Below, in pieces: positions 1 through 6,313 of a stretch of 11,659 bases of DNA (its first letter is position 1; every line of letters starts with the position of its first letter). Both the position numbers and the translations under genes were made by a program. Location of the stretch: positions 1 to 11,659 of the forward strand of contig DATCVR010000289.1 of the NCBI GenBank assembly GCA_036566745.1. The letters are read 5' to 3'. Source of the stretch: DATCVR01 sp036566745 (lineage in GTDB: Bacteria > Actinomycetota > Actinomycetes > Jiangellales > Jiangellaceae). The notes under the pieces were generated by a model. The model searched no databases. It was not told where the DNA came from and was given only the letters and a program-made list of their open reading frames with translations.

Positions 1-237
1 TGGCACCTCGCCCTCGACCTCCACAACATGCTGCGGGTATCTGAGTGCATAGCTCGTGCAGCGCTCGAGCGCACCGAGAGCCGTGGCGGCCACACCCGTG
101 ACGACTTCCCGGCCACCGACGACACGTGGGGGGCCATCAACCTCCATTGTCGTCTCGACGACGACACCGTCGCCATCAGTCGCGAACCACTCCCCCAGAT
201 GCCCGACGACCTACGCGCATTGTTCGAGGTGAAGTAG
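1..237 (+). CDS. sdhA: Succinate dehydrogenase/fumarate reductase flavoprotein subunit, C-terminal end (partial)
   Basis: Frame 1 is open from the first base to a TAG at 235-237, so this is the last 78 residues of a gene that begins outside the window. The translation begins WHLALDLHNML and continues with a segment typical of the helical C-terminal domain of SdhA/FrdA flavoproteins. The catalytic and FAD-binding parts lie upstream and cannot be seen. The identification rests partly on the next gene, the iron-sulfur subunit, which starts 3 bases after the stop; the two are clearly co-transcribed. In mycobacteria the equivalent Sdh1 order is membrane anchor, flavoprotein, iron-sulfur subunit (Rv0249c-Rv0248c-Rv0247c), so the anchor is expected further upstream. 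The enzyme oxidises succinate to fumarate at the inner face of the membrane and passes electrons to the quinone pool. Confidence 0.88.
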   Translation, partial: WHLALDLHNMLRVSECIARAALERTESRGGHTRDDFPATDDTWGAINLHCRLDDDTVAISREPLPQMPDDLRALFEVK

Positions 238-240
238 CAG

Positions 241-1026
241 ATGGGCTATGACCTGAAGATGCGCATCTGGCGAGGCGACTCCGGCGGCGGTGAACTCACC
301 GACTACGTGGTGCCCGTCGAAGAGGGCGAGGTGGTCCTCGACGCCATCCACCGCCTGCAGGCCACCCAGAGCGGCGACCTCGCGGTGCGGTGGAACTGCA
401 AGGCCGGCAAGTGCGGCTCGTGCAGTGCCGAGATCAACGGCAAGCCACGGCTGCTTTGCATGACCCGTCTGTCGGCCTTCGACCCCGACGACACCATCAC
501 GGTCACTCCCCTGCGGGCGTTCCCGATCGTGCGCGACCTCGTCACCGACGTCACCTTCAACTACCAGAAGGCGCAGACCGTGCCGGCGTTCGCGCCCGAG
601 CCGCGCCAGGCCGACGGTTCGTACCGGATGCAGCAGGAGGACGTCGAGCGCGGCCAGGAGTTCCGCAAGTGCATCGAGTGCTGGCTGTGCCAGTCGGTGT
701 GCCACGTGATCCGCGACCACGAGGACAACAAGCCGGCCTTCTCCGGCCCACGGTTCTTCCTGCGCTACGCCGAACTCGACATGCACCCGCTCGACACCAA
801 CGACCGCCGGAAGCTGGCGCAGGACCAGGCCGGCCTCGGCATGTGCAACATCACCAAGTGCTGCACCGAGGTCTGCCCCGAAGGCATCCACATCACCGAC
901 AACGCGATCATCCCGATGAAGGAACGCGTGGTCGACCGCAGCTTCGACCCCATCGTCTGGCTCGGATCCACCATCGCCCGCCGCGCCAAGCGGAGCACCG
1001 GAGGCGACCGCCGCACCGAACCCTGA
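241..1026 (+). CDS. sdhB: Succinate dehydrogenase iron-sulfur subunit (Sdh1 type)
   Basis: This 261-residue protein carries electrons from the flavoprotein to the quinone site. The N-terminal ferredoxin domain has the 2Fe-2S ligands Cys53, Cys58, Cys61 and Cys73 (motif CKAGKCGSC followed by LLC). The C-terminal domain has Cys144, Cys147, Cys150 and Cys154 (CIECWLCQSVC), then Cys202, Cys208 and Cys212 in the CxxxxxCxxxCP pattern that supplies the remaining 4Fe-4S and 3Fe-4S ligands. Cys207 next to Cys208 is an extra cysteine. The sequence style (MGYDLKMRIWRG start, KPAFSGPRFF) matches the actinobacterial Sdh1/fumarate-reductase-like subfamily rather than the classical SdhB. The ATG at 241 sits 3 bases after the sdhA stop, with GAGGTG at 224-229 inside the sdhA end as a possible ribosome binding site, which implies translational coupling. 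The gene is intact and of normal length. Confidence 0.95.
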   Translation: MGYDLKMRIWRGDSGGGELTDYVVPVEEGEVVLDAIHRLQATQSGDLAVRWNCKAGKCGSCSAEINGKPRLLCMTRLSAFDPDDTITVTPLRAFPIVRDLVTDVTFNYQKAQTVPAFAPEPRQADGSYRMQQEDVERGQEFRKCIECWLCQSVCHVIRDHEDNKPAFSGPRFFLRYAELDMHPLDTNDRRKLAQDQAGLGMCNITKCCTEVCPEGIHITDNAIIPMKERVVDRSFDPIVWLGSTIARRAKRSTGGDRRTEP

Positions 1027-1048
1027 CGGGCTTCGGAATGATCACGTT

Positions 1049-1086
1049 CAGCAGGTGATCACCTGCTGCGGCAGGCCTGCAGGCCT
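1049..1086. terminator. Palindrome cluster after sdhB, possible terminator
   Basis: Starting 23 bases after the sdhB stop there is a perfect 20-base palindrome, CAGCAGGTGATCACCTGCTG (1049-1068). A second perfect 14-base palindrome, AGGCCTGCAGGCCT, follows at 1073-1086. Folded as RNA each would give a strong GC-rich stem with a very short loop. There is no T-run after either, so a classical intrinsic terminator is not proven. T-less terminators are common in actinobacteria, and the position right after an operon end suits transcription termination. A dimeric regulator binding site is the alternative. Confidence 0.5.
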
Positions 1087-1154
1087 CGTGACGCGCCCAG
1101 AGTCCTCGTGGGGATGTGCCCGGAAAGACTCTGTCGCGGCACGCCCATCGGCCG

Positions 1155-1160
1155 TACTCT
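1155..1160 (+). promoter_or_regulatory. Possible -10 element for the membrane protein gene
   Basis: TACTCT fits the actinobacterial housekeeping -10 pattern TANNNT. It would start transcription near 1167, about 30 bases before the GTG at 1199. Seventeen bases upstream is TGTCGC (1132-1137), only a weak -35 match. Support is by pattern and position only. Confidence 0.3.
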
Positions 1161-1198
1161 CCTGCTGACCACCCGAGTCCGGCCGAGGAGACGCGACC

Positions 1199-1612
1199 GT
1201 GGAACTCGTACGCAGCTTCCCCAAGGGCCACGCCGTCCCTCCGCCGAAGGTGCCGTGGTACGAGGCCACGGTCACCTATCTGATCCTGCTGCCCGGCGTG
1301 ATCCTCTGGTTCATCGGCGTGCCGTTGCTCATCGGGTACTGGCCGTGCACGAGCGAGGCCTCGGTCGTATGCATCGGCGGTGACGTGCTGCGCTCGAGTA
1401 CCGGCTCGTACTCCGCGATCGTGGCCGTGGGCGCGGCGTCCTTCTTCTTCTCCTTCGCCGCGGCGGTGGTCGCCCAGTTCACCGTCCGCAAGCTGTTCTT
1501 CCCGCTGGTGTGGCTCGTCGCCCTGGCGTCGCTGCTGGGCAGTGTCTACGGCTACGCGGTCATGTCCGGGATGCTCCGTACCCCGTGGGGCCACCTCATC
1601 CCGCTCGGCTGA
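1199..1612 (+). CDS. Small membrane protein of unknown function
   Basis: I do not recognise this 137-residue protein. It starts with GTG, chosen because GAGGAG (1185-1190) lies 8 bases upstream as a strong ribosome binding site. Three hydrophobic segments are visible at about residues 24-48, 71-96 and 100-124. The N-terminal tail is short and proline-rich (PPPKVP). The loop between helices 1 and 2 carries two cysteines, Cys50 and Cys58, which could form a disulfide if the loop lies outside the cell; this is inference. The gene is separated from sdhB by 172 bases with palindromes and a possible promoter, so it is probably its own transcription unit. It converges on the glycosyltransferase gene with only 10 bases between the two stop codons. 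Confidence 0.75.
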   Translation: MELVRSFPKGHAVPPPKVPWYEATVTYLILLPGVILWFIGVPLLIGYWPCTSEASVVCIGGDVLRSSTGSYSAIVAVGAASFFFSFAAAVVAQFTVRKLFFPLVWLVALASLLGSVYGYAVMSGMLRTPWGHLIPLG

Positions 1613-1625
1613 GCGCTGCGGCTCA
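1610..1625. terminator. Small hairpin across two convergent stop codons
   Basis: TGAGC (1610-1614) and GCTCA (1621-1625) form a 5-base stem with a 6-base loop. The stem contains the TGA of the plus-strand gene and the TGA of the minus-strand glycosyltransferase. The position between convergent genes fits a bidirectional terminator, but the stem is short and has no T-tract. Confidence 0.3.
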
Positions 1626-2513
1626 ACGCACCCGGGCGCGTAGTTCGGCCAGGGACATCTCCAGCAGCTCCCGCTCGAAGCGCTGAGGGTCGTCGGGGTC
1701 GGAGTGATACGTGGCCATCCGGGCATACACCGCGTCGAACCAGGCGACCAGCGCCGTCGTCGAGGTGGCCGCCAGCCGCCCGCTACGCACCGCGTGGTCG
1801 ACCAGCACCTGGAACTCCTGCTCCAGCAGGTCCGGCTTCGGCCGCTGCGGATTGGTCCACTCGTCCGCGAGCACCGGCCGCATCCGCAGCGCGTGATCGT
1901 TCCAGTGCAGCAGCAACGCGAGATCGACCGTGAAGTCGTCCGGCCACGTGGACGGCCAGAGCTGCCGCACCGCCGCCCGCTGGCCCGACCACGGTGTCGA
2001 TCCCACCTTGGCCAGGATCTCGGGGAACAGCAGTCCGGCCAGCGGGGTGAAGAACCCGTGGGACCACAGCTGCGGATAGACCGGGCGCCAGAAGAGGTCG
2101 GTGACGCAGACGTCGGCGAGACCGTCGAGGATCGGCCGCACCAACAACGCCACCACGGGCTCGTGACCGAAGTACTGGATGTCGCCGTCGACCAGGCAGA
2201 CGACATCGCCGGTGAGCCTGGGCAGGGCGGCGGCGAGTGCGGCGCCCTTGTCCAGCGGCGCGTGGACGATCTCGGCCCCGGCCGCGCGAGCGAGCGCCGC
2301 GGTGTCGTCGGTACAGCCGCTGGCGCTGACCACCACCTCACCCGGAGCGCCGAGGAGCTCGAGCCCACGGCGCGCCTCGGCGACGACCTCGCCGATGGTC
2401 TTGGCCTCGTCGTGAGCCGGGATCAGCACGCTGACCCGCGCCTCGCGTCCGGTCAGGGTGCGTTCGGCGACGAGATCCAGACCGAGCGCGGGATCGATCG
2501 TGGGGCGAGTCAT
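1623..2513 (-). CDS. GpgS-like glycosyltransferase (GT-A fold, GT2/GT81 type)
   Basis: The protein has 296 residues from the ATG at 2513. It opens its catalytic domain with VSVLIPAHDEAKTIGEVV (residues 28-45) and has SGCTDDT (65-71), KGAAL (89-93) and LVDGDI (107-112), where Asp109 and Asp111 form the DxD-type metal and nucleotide-sugar site. Further along, RPILDGLADVCVTDLFWRP and PWSGQRAAVRQLW match, as I recall it, the layout of mycobacterial glucosyl-3-phosphoglycerate synthase, which transfers glucose from a nucleotide sugar to 3-phosphoglycerate in the methylglucose lipopolysaccharide pathway. The metal-binding His of that enzyme (in REHRN) appears to align with Trp here (DEWTN), so the acceptor or chemistry may differ. 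An ATG at 2549 would add 12 residues but overlap the KTSC gene by 23 bases and lacks a ribosome binding site. The start at 2513 lies 13 bases after the KTSC stop and has GAGAG upstream. It is probably co-transcribed with that gene. Confidence 0.8.
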   Translation of the reverse strand: MTRPTIDPALGLDLVAERTLTGREARVSVLIPAHDEAKTIGEVVAEARRGLELLGAPGEVVVSASGCTDDTAALARAAGAEIVHAPLDKGAALAAALPRLTGDVVCLVDGDIQYFGHEPVVALLVRPILDGLADVCVTDLFWRPVYPQLWSHGFFTPLAGLLFPEILAKVGSTPWSGQRAAVRQLWPSTWPDDFTVDLALLLHWNDHALRMRPVLADEWTNPQRPKPDLLEQEFQVLVDHAVRSGRLAATSTTALVAWFDAVYARMATYHSDPDDPQRFERELLEMSLAELRARVR

Positions 2514-2526
2514 GCCGTCCGGTCTC

Positions 2527-2745
2527 TCAGGCCGTGCCGACGTGGACATGACGGTGGTGCGGCTTGATCCGCTCGTTCACGAACCTGCCGATGCTCTCCG
2601 CTTCCAGCAGCGCGACGACGCTGGCCGGGCCGACATCGAGGTAGCGGTACACCTCGCCGGAGACGAACTCGATCTCGAGCGTGCGCGAGTGATCGTCGTA
2701 GCCCACCGTGGCCACGGCCGACGACGAGACCGGCACCCGCCTCAT
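2527..2745 (-). CDS. KTSC-domain small protein
   Basis: The product is a 72-residue protein beginning MRRVPVSSSAVATVGYD. The pattern of a Ser-rich start, VGYD, LEIEFVSGEVYRYLDV, then an ALLEAESIGRFVNERIK helix is that of the KTSC domain family (named after a Lys-Thr-Ser-Cys signature, here replaced by VSSS). The biochemical function of the family is unknown. Some members are fused to or found next to nucleic-acid enzymes, which gives no clear clue here. The ATG at 2745 was chosen because longer versions add only arginine/proline-rich shadow sequence. The GTG three codons further in (2736) is an alternative start. The gene lies between the methyltransferase (77 bases upstream) and the glycosyltransferase (13 bases downstream) and is likely part of the same transcript. 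Confidence 0.75.
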   Translation of the reverse strand: MRRVPVSSSAVATVGYDDHSRTLEIEFVSGEVYRYLDVGPASVVALLEAESIGRFVNERIKPHHRHVHVGTA

Positions 2746-2749
2746 GACT

Positions 2750-2764
2750 CCATCGTTGCGATGG
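2750..2764 (-). promoter_or_regulatory. Hairpin covering the ribosome binding site of the KTSC gene
   Basis: On the minus strand CCATCG and CGATGG pair around a three-base loop (CAA). The GG of the 3' arm is part of GGAG, the only ribosome-binding-like sequence, which ends 2 bases before the ATG. The stem could lower translation of this gene. It is short and may be fortuitous. Confidence 0.25.
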
Positions 2765-2822
2765 TCGACCGAGGAACGGCGCGGGTCAAGACCGCGACGG
2801 CGGATGGGCCCCTCGTGACGTG

Positions 2823-3590
2823 TCAGAGCGCGACCAGGCAGGTATAGCCCAGGCCGAGGATCCCGCGGTAACCGCGCAGGTAACTCGTGCGCTGACGAGC
2901 GGCGCGGGCGCGCACCTCGTCGGCGTCGGGGTGGCTCGCCGGATGGTCGGCCAGCCACCGCGAATGGCGGGCATTGAACCCGGACTCGAAGACATCCCAC
3001 TCCTCGATGCTCGCCTCGCCGACGGCCATCGGCATGAACCCGTGAGCGACGGCGAGGTCGACCAGTTCGGGGAGATCGACGAACTCGTCCATCATCCCGC
3101 CGAGCGGTGCGATGGCGGCGTCGGTCGGTGGCCGCGACCAGATCGCCTCGCCGTAGAGCACCCGGCCGCCCCGCGGCACCTTGGCACGGATCGCCGCGAG
3201 CGCCGCGGCGTAGTCGAGCGGACGAGGTACGTCGTCGGCCGCGCCCCAGACCTGGCTGGATCCGATGCAGATGACGGCGTCGGCCGTGGACGGCGCGAGC
3301 TCGGCGGCGTCGCCGGCCAGGAGGGTGACCCGCTCGCCCAGACCACGCTCGCCCGCCAGCCGTCGGCCGTGGGTGATGGCCCGCTCGTCGAGGTCCACAC
3401 CAGTTCCGGTCAGCCCTGGACCCGCTGCCACGACCCGCAGCAGCAGCTCGGCCCAGCCACAGCCGATGTCGAGGACGTGCCCGTGCTCGATGCCAGCCAC
3501 GAACCTCACCAGGGCCGCGGCACGCTCCTCGCCGAGCGGCGACATGAACGTCAGGTCGTGATGGAACGGTGTGAGGTCGATGCTCATCAC
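2823..3590 (-). CDS. Class I SAM-dependent methyltransferase
   Basis: This 255-residue protein transfers a methyl group from S-adenosylmethionine; the substrate cannot be told. The Rossmann-fold motifs are clear: motif I HVLDIGCGWAELLLRV (about residues 38-53), the acidic end of strand 2 in TGVDLDERAI (Asp66, Asp68), GDAAEL (93-98), and strand 4 DAVICIGSSQVWG (104-116). The C-terminal half contains EAIWSRPPT and WDVFESGFNARHSRWL, resembling small-molecule methyltransferases. The start is GTG at 3590, immediately followed by ATG at 3587; no good ribosome binding site precedes either, so both starts and leaderless translation are possible. The gene heads the methyltransferase, KTSC, glycosyltransferase series on the minus strand. 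It is intact. Confidence 0.85.
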   Translation of the reverse strand: MMSIDLTPFHHDLTFMSPLGEERAAALVRFVAGIEHGHVLDIGCGWAELLLRVVAAGPGLTGTGVDLDERAITHGRRLAGERGLGERVTLLAGDAAELAPSTADAVICIGSSQVWGAADDVPRPLDYAAALAAIRAKVPRGGRVLYGEAIWSRPPTDAAIAPLGGMMDEFVDLPELVDLAVAHGFMPMAVGEASIEEWDVFESGFNARHSRWLADHPASHPDADEVRARAARQRTSYLRGYRGILGLGYTCLVAL

Positions 3591-3662
3591 GGCATCGTGG
3601 TGGAGCGTGCAGGCGTATTCAACCGGTTTACGGGCGAGTCTCGGCGCGACGGACGCACGTCG

Positions 3663-3829
3663 TCACGATGCACGGACCCTGTCGCCGCCTTCCGACAATG
3701 CGGCACGTAGATGTCGACCTCGGCTTGGTCGGCGCAGGGCACCTCGCAGGAGGCCGCCTCGTCGAAGATGAACTCGGGCCCGCCGTTCAGGGCGACGAAC
3801 CGCGTGCCGTGGTCGCGGACGGCCCGGTC
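3663..3829 (-). pseudogene. Fragment of a PhnB/VOC-family gene
   Basis: Reading the minus strand from 3820, the translation VRDHGTRFVALNGGPEFIFD, then EAASCEVPCADQAEVDIY (to 3707), closely matches the central part of PhnB-like proteins of the VOC superfamily (often annotated 3-demethylubiquinone-9 3-methyltransferase domain), which typically read FVALNGGPxFTFNEAxSFxVxCxxQxEVDRYW. After the Tyr codon, five bases (3702-3706) stand where six are expected. The frame then shifts to one reading ALSEGGDRVRAS before a stop at 3663-3665; family members have ALSEGGxxG at this place. The N-terminal two-thirds is absent: the intact DinB gene ends 20-30 bases upstream. This is a truncated, frameshifted remnant with no start codon. 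The flanking 3591-3662 holds nothing else I can identify. Confidence 0.7.
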
Positions 3830-3849
3830 GCCCGCGGGCTGACCTCGGG

Positions 3850-4431
3850 TTATCGTCCCGCCTCTTCGGCGACCTGCCGGAGCTTCGCGATGTAGTCGGT
3901 CCACCACTGCTCGTCGTGGCTGGGCACGTTCGAGTTGCCGCTGCGCATCCCGATCTGCCCGTCGATCGCCTCGCGGACGATATCGGCGTGCCCGGCGTGA
4001 CGCGAGGTCTCGGCGACCATGTGCACGAGGATCTGGTGGAGGGTGACGTCCCGGGTCGCGGGTCCCCACCACGGCACCTGGCCCTGAGAGTCCAGGTCGA
4101 GCGCGTCGATCGTCTCGTCGGCATGGGCCCAGGATCGCCGGTAGAAGTCGACGACCCACTCGCGAGACTGCTCGGCTGTGGCCCACAGGTCGGCGTTGTC
4201 CTCCGCGTCGGGCTCGAGCCACGGAAGCGGCTCGTCGGCCGGCCGGCCGAAGGTCTCGCCGAAGTACCCGAACTCCATGCTGCCGAGGTGCTTGACCAGG
4301 CCGAGCAGGTTGGTGCCGCTGCTGGTGGCGGGCCAGCGGACATCTCGTTCGCCCAGGCCGTCCAGCTTCCACAGCAGAGCGTCTCGGTGGGACTGCAGGT
4401 AGCGCTTCAGAGTGTCCTTGGGTTCGAGCAT
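3850..4431 (-). CDS. DinB-superfamily protein (DUF664)
   Basis: This 193-residue protein has the layout of DUF664 members of the DinB/YfiT four-helix-bundle superfamily. Residues LGLVKHLGSMEFGYF (about 43-57) contain the first candidate metal-binding histidine (His48), and HMVAETSRHAGHADIVREAIDG (137-158) contains the usual HxxxxxxxHxxH-like histidines (137, 145, 148). In actinobacteria many relatives are metal-dependent mycothiol transferases or of unknown function; the substrate here is unknown. The ATG at 4431 was chosen over a GTG at 4449 because a TANNNT promoter lies exactly 7 bases before it, which suggests leaderless translation. The stop is followed directly by the PhnB/VOC remnant. 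DinB-like and PhnB-like genes are often neighbours, so a former two-gene operon is plausible. Confidence 0.82.
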   Translation of the reverse strand: MLEPKDTLKRYLQSHRDALLWKLDGLGERDVRWPATSSGTNLLGLVKHLGSMEFGYFGETFGRPADEPLPWLEPDAEDNADLWATAEQSREWVVDFYRRSWAHADETIDALDLDSQGQVPWWGPATRDVTLHQILVHMVAETSRHAGHADIVREAIDGQIGMRSGNSNVPSHDEQWWTDYIAKLRQVAEEAGR

Positions 4432-4438
4432 GGGGCCC

Positions 4439-4444
4439 ACGCTA
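4439..4444 (-). promoter_or_regulatory. Leaderless-type -10 element of the DinB-like gene
   Basis: On the minus strand TAGCGT is followed by exactly seven bases (GGGCCCC) and then the ATG at 4431. This matches the TANNNT-N7-start arrangement of leaderless genes in actinobacteria, where transcription begins at the A of the start codon. There is no ribosome binding site in the seven bases, which agrees. Confidence 0.6.
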
Positions 4445-4462
4445 CCCACCCGGCCGTGCGCA

Positions 4463-4722
4463 TCACGCCGATAATTCGCCCAGATCGTCGAGGATCAGCG
4501 TGCGCAGTCGGCCGCCGGACTCCCAGTCGCCGGCCTGGCGGGATAGGCGAGCCCACCACGGCGGGTGGCGTCATATGCCCCGCCCAGCGCCGGCTCTCGG
4601 TGGCCCAGGCGGTGACGCACGCCGATGCGGCCGGGCTGGTCCGCAGCCGAGCCAACTCCAGGTTCAACTGACCCACCAGGGTGGCACCCAGGCGACTGCG
4701 GGCTCCGGAACGCGTCGTCCAA
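4463..4722 (-). pseudogene. Frameshifted gene of unknown family
   Basis: Between the permease and the DinB gene, two minus-strand frames look coding one after the other. The first reads VGQLNLELARLRTSPAASAC, then VTAWATESRRWAG. The second reads PPWWARLSRQAGDWESGG, then RLRTLILDDLGELSA, and stops at 4463-4465. Both have strong G/C preference at third codon positions, and the switch falls near 4560-4580. A third frame near 4722 gives LDDAF, a plausible start region, so more than one break is possible. I do not recognise the family; the helical, Arg/Trp-rich sequence gives no clear clue. This could be a decayed gene or a sequencing error in an intact gene of about 85 residues. Confidence 0.45.
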
Positions 4723-4761
4723 CCGGCGGCAGTGGTGTTGGTGTTGGTGGTGGGTTCACCG

Positions 4762-6165
4762 TCAGCGGGACACGCGTGCCTCCGACCGCTCACGGCTGCG
4801 TGACGACAGCACGTAGCCGAGGCCGATCGCGGCGGCGACGAACGGCGCCACGTAGAGCGCGATCCTGCTGTCCTCGGAGACGCCCAGCAGGATCACCACC
4901 AGGCCGAGGAAGCCGAGGGCGAGGTAGCCGGTCCACGGTGCACCGGGCATCCGGAACGACACGGCGGGCAACGTCCCCGCGTCGACCGCACGGCGGTACC
5001 GGATCTGACAGAGCAGGATCACGCCCCAGGTCCACAAGCCCGCCACCGTCGCGGCGCTGGTGATGTAGGTGAAGGCCTTGTCCGGTGCCACGGCGTTGAT
5101 GACGATTCCCAGCCCCATCACTGCGGCCGAGGCGATGACCCCGGCGGCCGGGACCTTGCGACGAGACAGGGTGGCGAATCTCGCGGGAGCCGACCGCTTC
5201 ACCGCCAGGCTCCGCAGCATGCGACCGGTCGAGTAGATGCCGGAGTTGCACGAGGAGAGCGCCGCGGTCAGCACCACGAACTGCACGATCCCCGCGGCTC
5301 CGTGGATCCCGATGAGGTCGAAGGCCTTGACGAACGGGCTCTCGCCCGCGTGGAACTCCGTCCACGGGACCAACGACAGCAGCACCACGAGCGCACCGAC
5401 GTAGAACACCGCGATCCGGATCACCACGCTGTTGATCGCCCTGGGCAGGACGGTCTCCGGGTCCTTCGCCTCGCCCGCGGTCAGGCCGAGCAACTCGACG
5501 CCGAGGTAGGCGAACATCACGCTCTGGAGCACCAGCAGCGCCTCGTTCCCGCCGGTCGGGAAGAACCCGCCCTGATTCCACAGGTGGGTGAACGACGCGT
5601 TGTCCCCGGCCGGCCCGAACCCGAAGACGATCACCGCCAGACCCAGCACGATCGCGCCCACGATCGTGACCACCTTGATCATGGAGAACCAGAACTCGAA
5701 CTCTCCGAAGATCGCCACCGAGATCAGGTTGGCCAGCAGCAAGGCGCCCAGCACGACCGCAGCGGTCACCCATTGCGGGATCGACTCGAACCAGTAGTGG
5801 ACGTAGATTCCGGCGGCGGTGATCTCGGCCATCGCGGTGACGACCCACATGAGCCAGTAGATCCAGCCGGTGGCGAAAGCCGGGAAGCGCCCCAGGAACT
5901 CCTCGGCGTAGACCGTGAAGCTCCCCGACACCGGGCGGTACATCAGCAGCTCGCCCAGTGCCCTCATGATGAGGAAGATGACGGCGCCCGCCACCGCGTA
6001 GCACGCGATCAGCGCCGGCCCCGACGTCTCGATGGCAGCGCCGGCGCCGAGGAACAACCCGACTCCGATGGCGCCGCCGATCGCCATCATGCTGATCTGC
6101 CTGTTCTGCAGGCCGCGTTCGTATCCCTCGTCGCCGGGCGAACCAGCGTCGGCCGTTGCACTCAT
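4762..6165 (-). CDS. Amino acid permease, APC superfamily (AAT family)
   Basis: The protein has 467 residues and about 12 hydrophobic segments. It imports an amino acid by proton symport across the inner membrane; the exact substrate cannot be read from sequence (GABA, proline, Asn and Ala/Ser/Gly carriers belong to this family). Diagnostic features are RGLQNRQISMMAIGGAIGVG, then LFLGAG at the first membrane helix (about residues 17-42), GELLMYRPVSGSF (71-83), the GEFEFWFSMIKVVTI segment and SSCNSGIYSTGRMLRSLA. Family members are usually 450-480 residues, which supports the ATG at 6165. An upstream in-frame ATG would add 66 residues of arginine-rich non-family sequence. GAGGGG, 9-10 bases before the ATG, is a good ribosome binding site. 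The charged C-terminal tail ends close to a GTTGGT-type low-complexity stretch (4721-4760). Confidence 0.93.
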   Translation of the reverse strand: MSATADAGSPGDEGYERGLQNRQISMMAIGGAIGVGLFLGAGAAIETSGPALIACYAVAGAVIFLIMRALGELLMYRPVSGSFTVYAEEFLGRFPAFATGWIYWLMWVVTAMAEITAAGIYVHYWFESIPQWVTAAVVLGALLLANLISVAIFGEFEFWFSMIKVVTIVGAIVLGLAVIVFGFGPAGDNASFTHLWNQGGFFPTGGNEALLVLQSVMFAYLGVELLGLTAGEAKDPETVLPRAINSVVIRIAVFYVGALVVLLSLVPWTEFHAGESPFVKAFDLIGIHGAAGIVQFVVLTAALSSCNSGIYSTGRMLRSLAVKRSAPARFATLSRRKVPAAGVIASAAVMGLGIVINAVAPDKAFTYITSAATVAGLWTWGVILLCQIRYRRAVDAGTLPAVSFRMPGAPWTGYLALGFLGLVVILLGVSEDSRIALYVAPFVAAAIGLGYVLSSRSRERSEARVSR

Positions 6166-6226
6166 CGATCGATTTCCCCTCGGCGCACTCACCAGCGCAG
6201 GTCGGCGGTCGGCTGTCAGGGCGGGC

Positions 6227-6232
6227 AGGTTA
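6227..6232 (-). promoter_or_regulatory. Possible -10 element of the permease gene
   Basis: TAACCT on the minus strand fits TANNNT and would give a 5' leader of about 55 bases before the ATG at 6165. No convincing -35 box is seen. Support is by pattern and position only. Confidence 0.25.
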
Positions 6233-6280
6233 CCGATCCTGAGCGGCCGCGCACGCCGACTCGCTGCATCGTGGAACACG

Positions 6281-6313
6281 ACTCGGTGAGCGGTATCCGC
6301 GCGGTAACCGAGT
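6281..6313. promoter_or_regulatory. Nested inverted repeats in the divergent spacer, possible operator
   Basis: ACTCGGT (6281-6287) and ACCGAGT (6307-6313) are a perfect inverted repeat with 19 bases between. Overlapping it is a 20-base near-palindrome at 6291-6310, CGGTATCCGCGCGGTAACCG, with 16 of 20 positions symmetric. The element lies in the 253-base spacer between the divergent permease and flavin-fold genes, where an operator for either would be expected. The rest of the spacer shows nothing else I can assign. Confidence 0.35.

Noticed and set aside
908..2368. 486-codon minus-strand open frame across sdhB, the membrane protein and the glycosyltransferase
   Set aside because: Serine/arginine-rich low-complexity translation without family features; it is the shadow of three real genes in GC-rich DNA.
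2820..3710. 296-codon plus-strand open frame opposite the methyltransferase
   Set aside because: The methyltransferase motifs on the other strand are unambiguous and this frame has no protein-like pattern.
4721..4760. GTTGGT-type low-complexity stretch as a tandem repeat array
   Set aside because: Only about two imperfect units; too short to be called a repeat.
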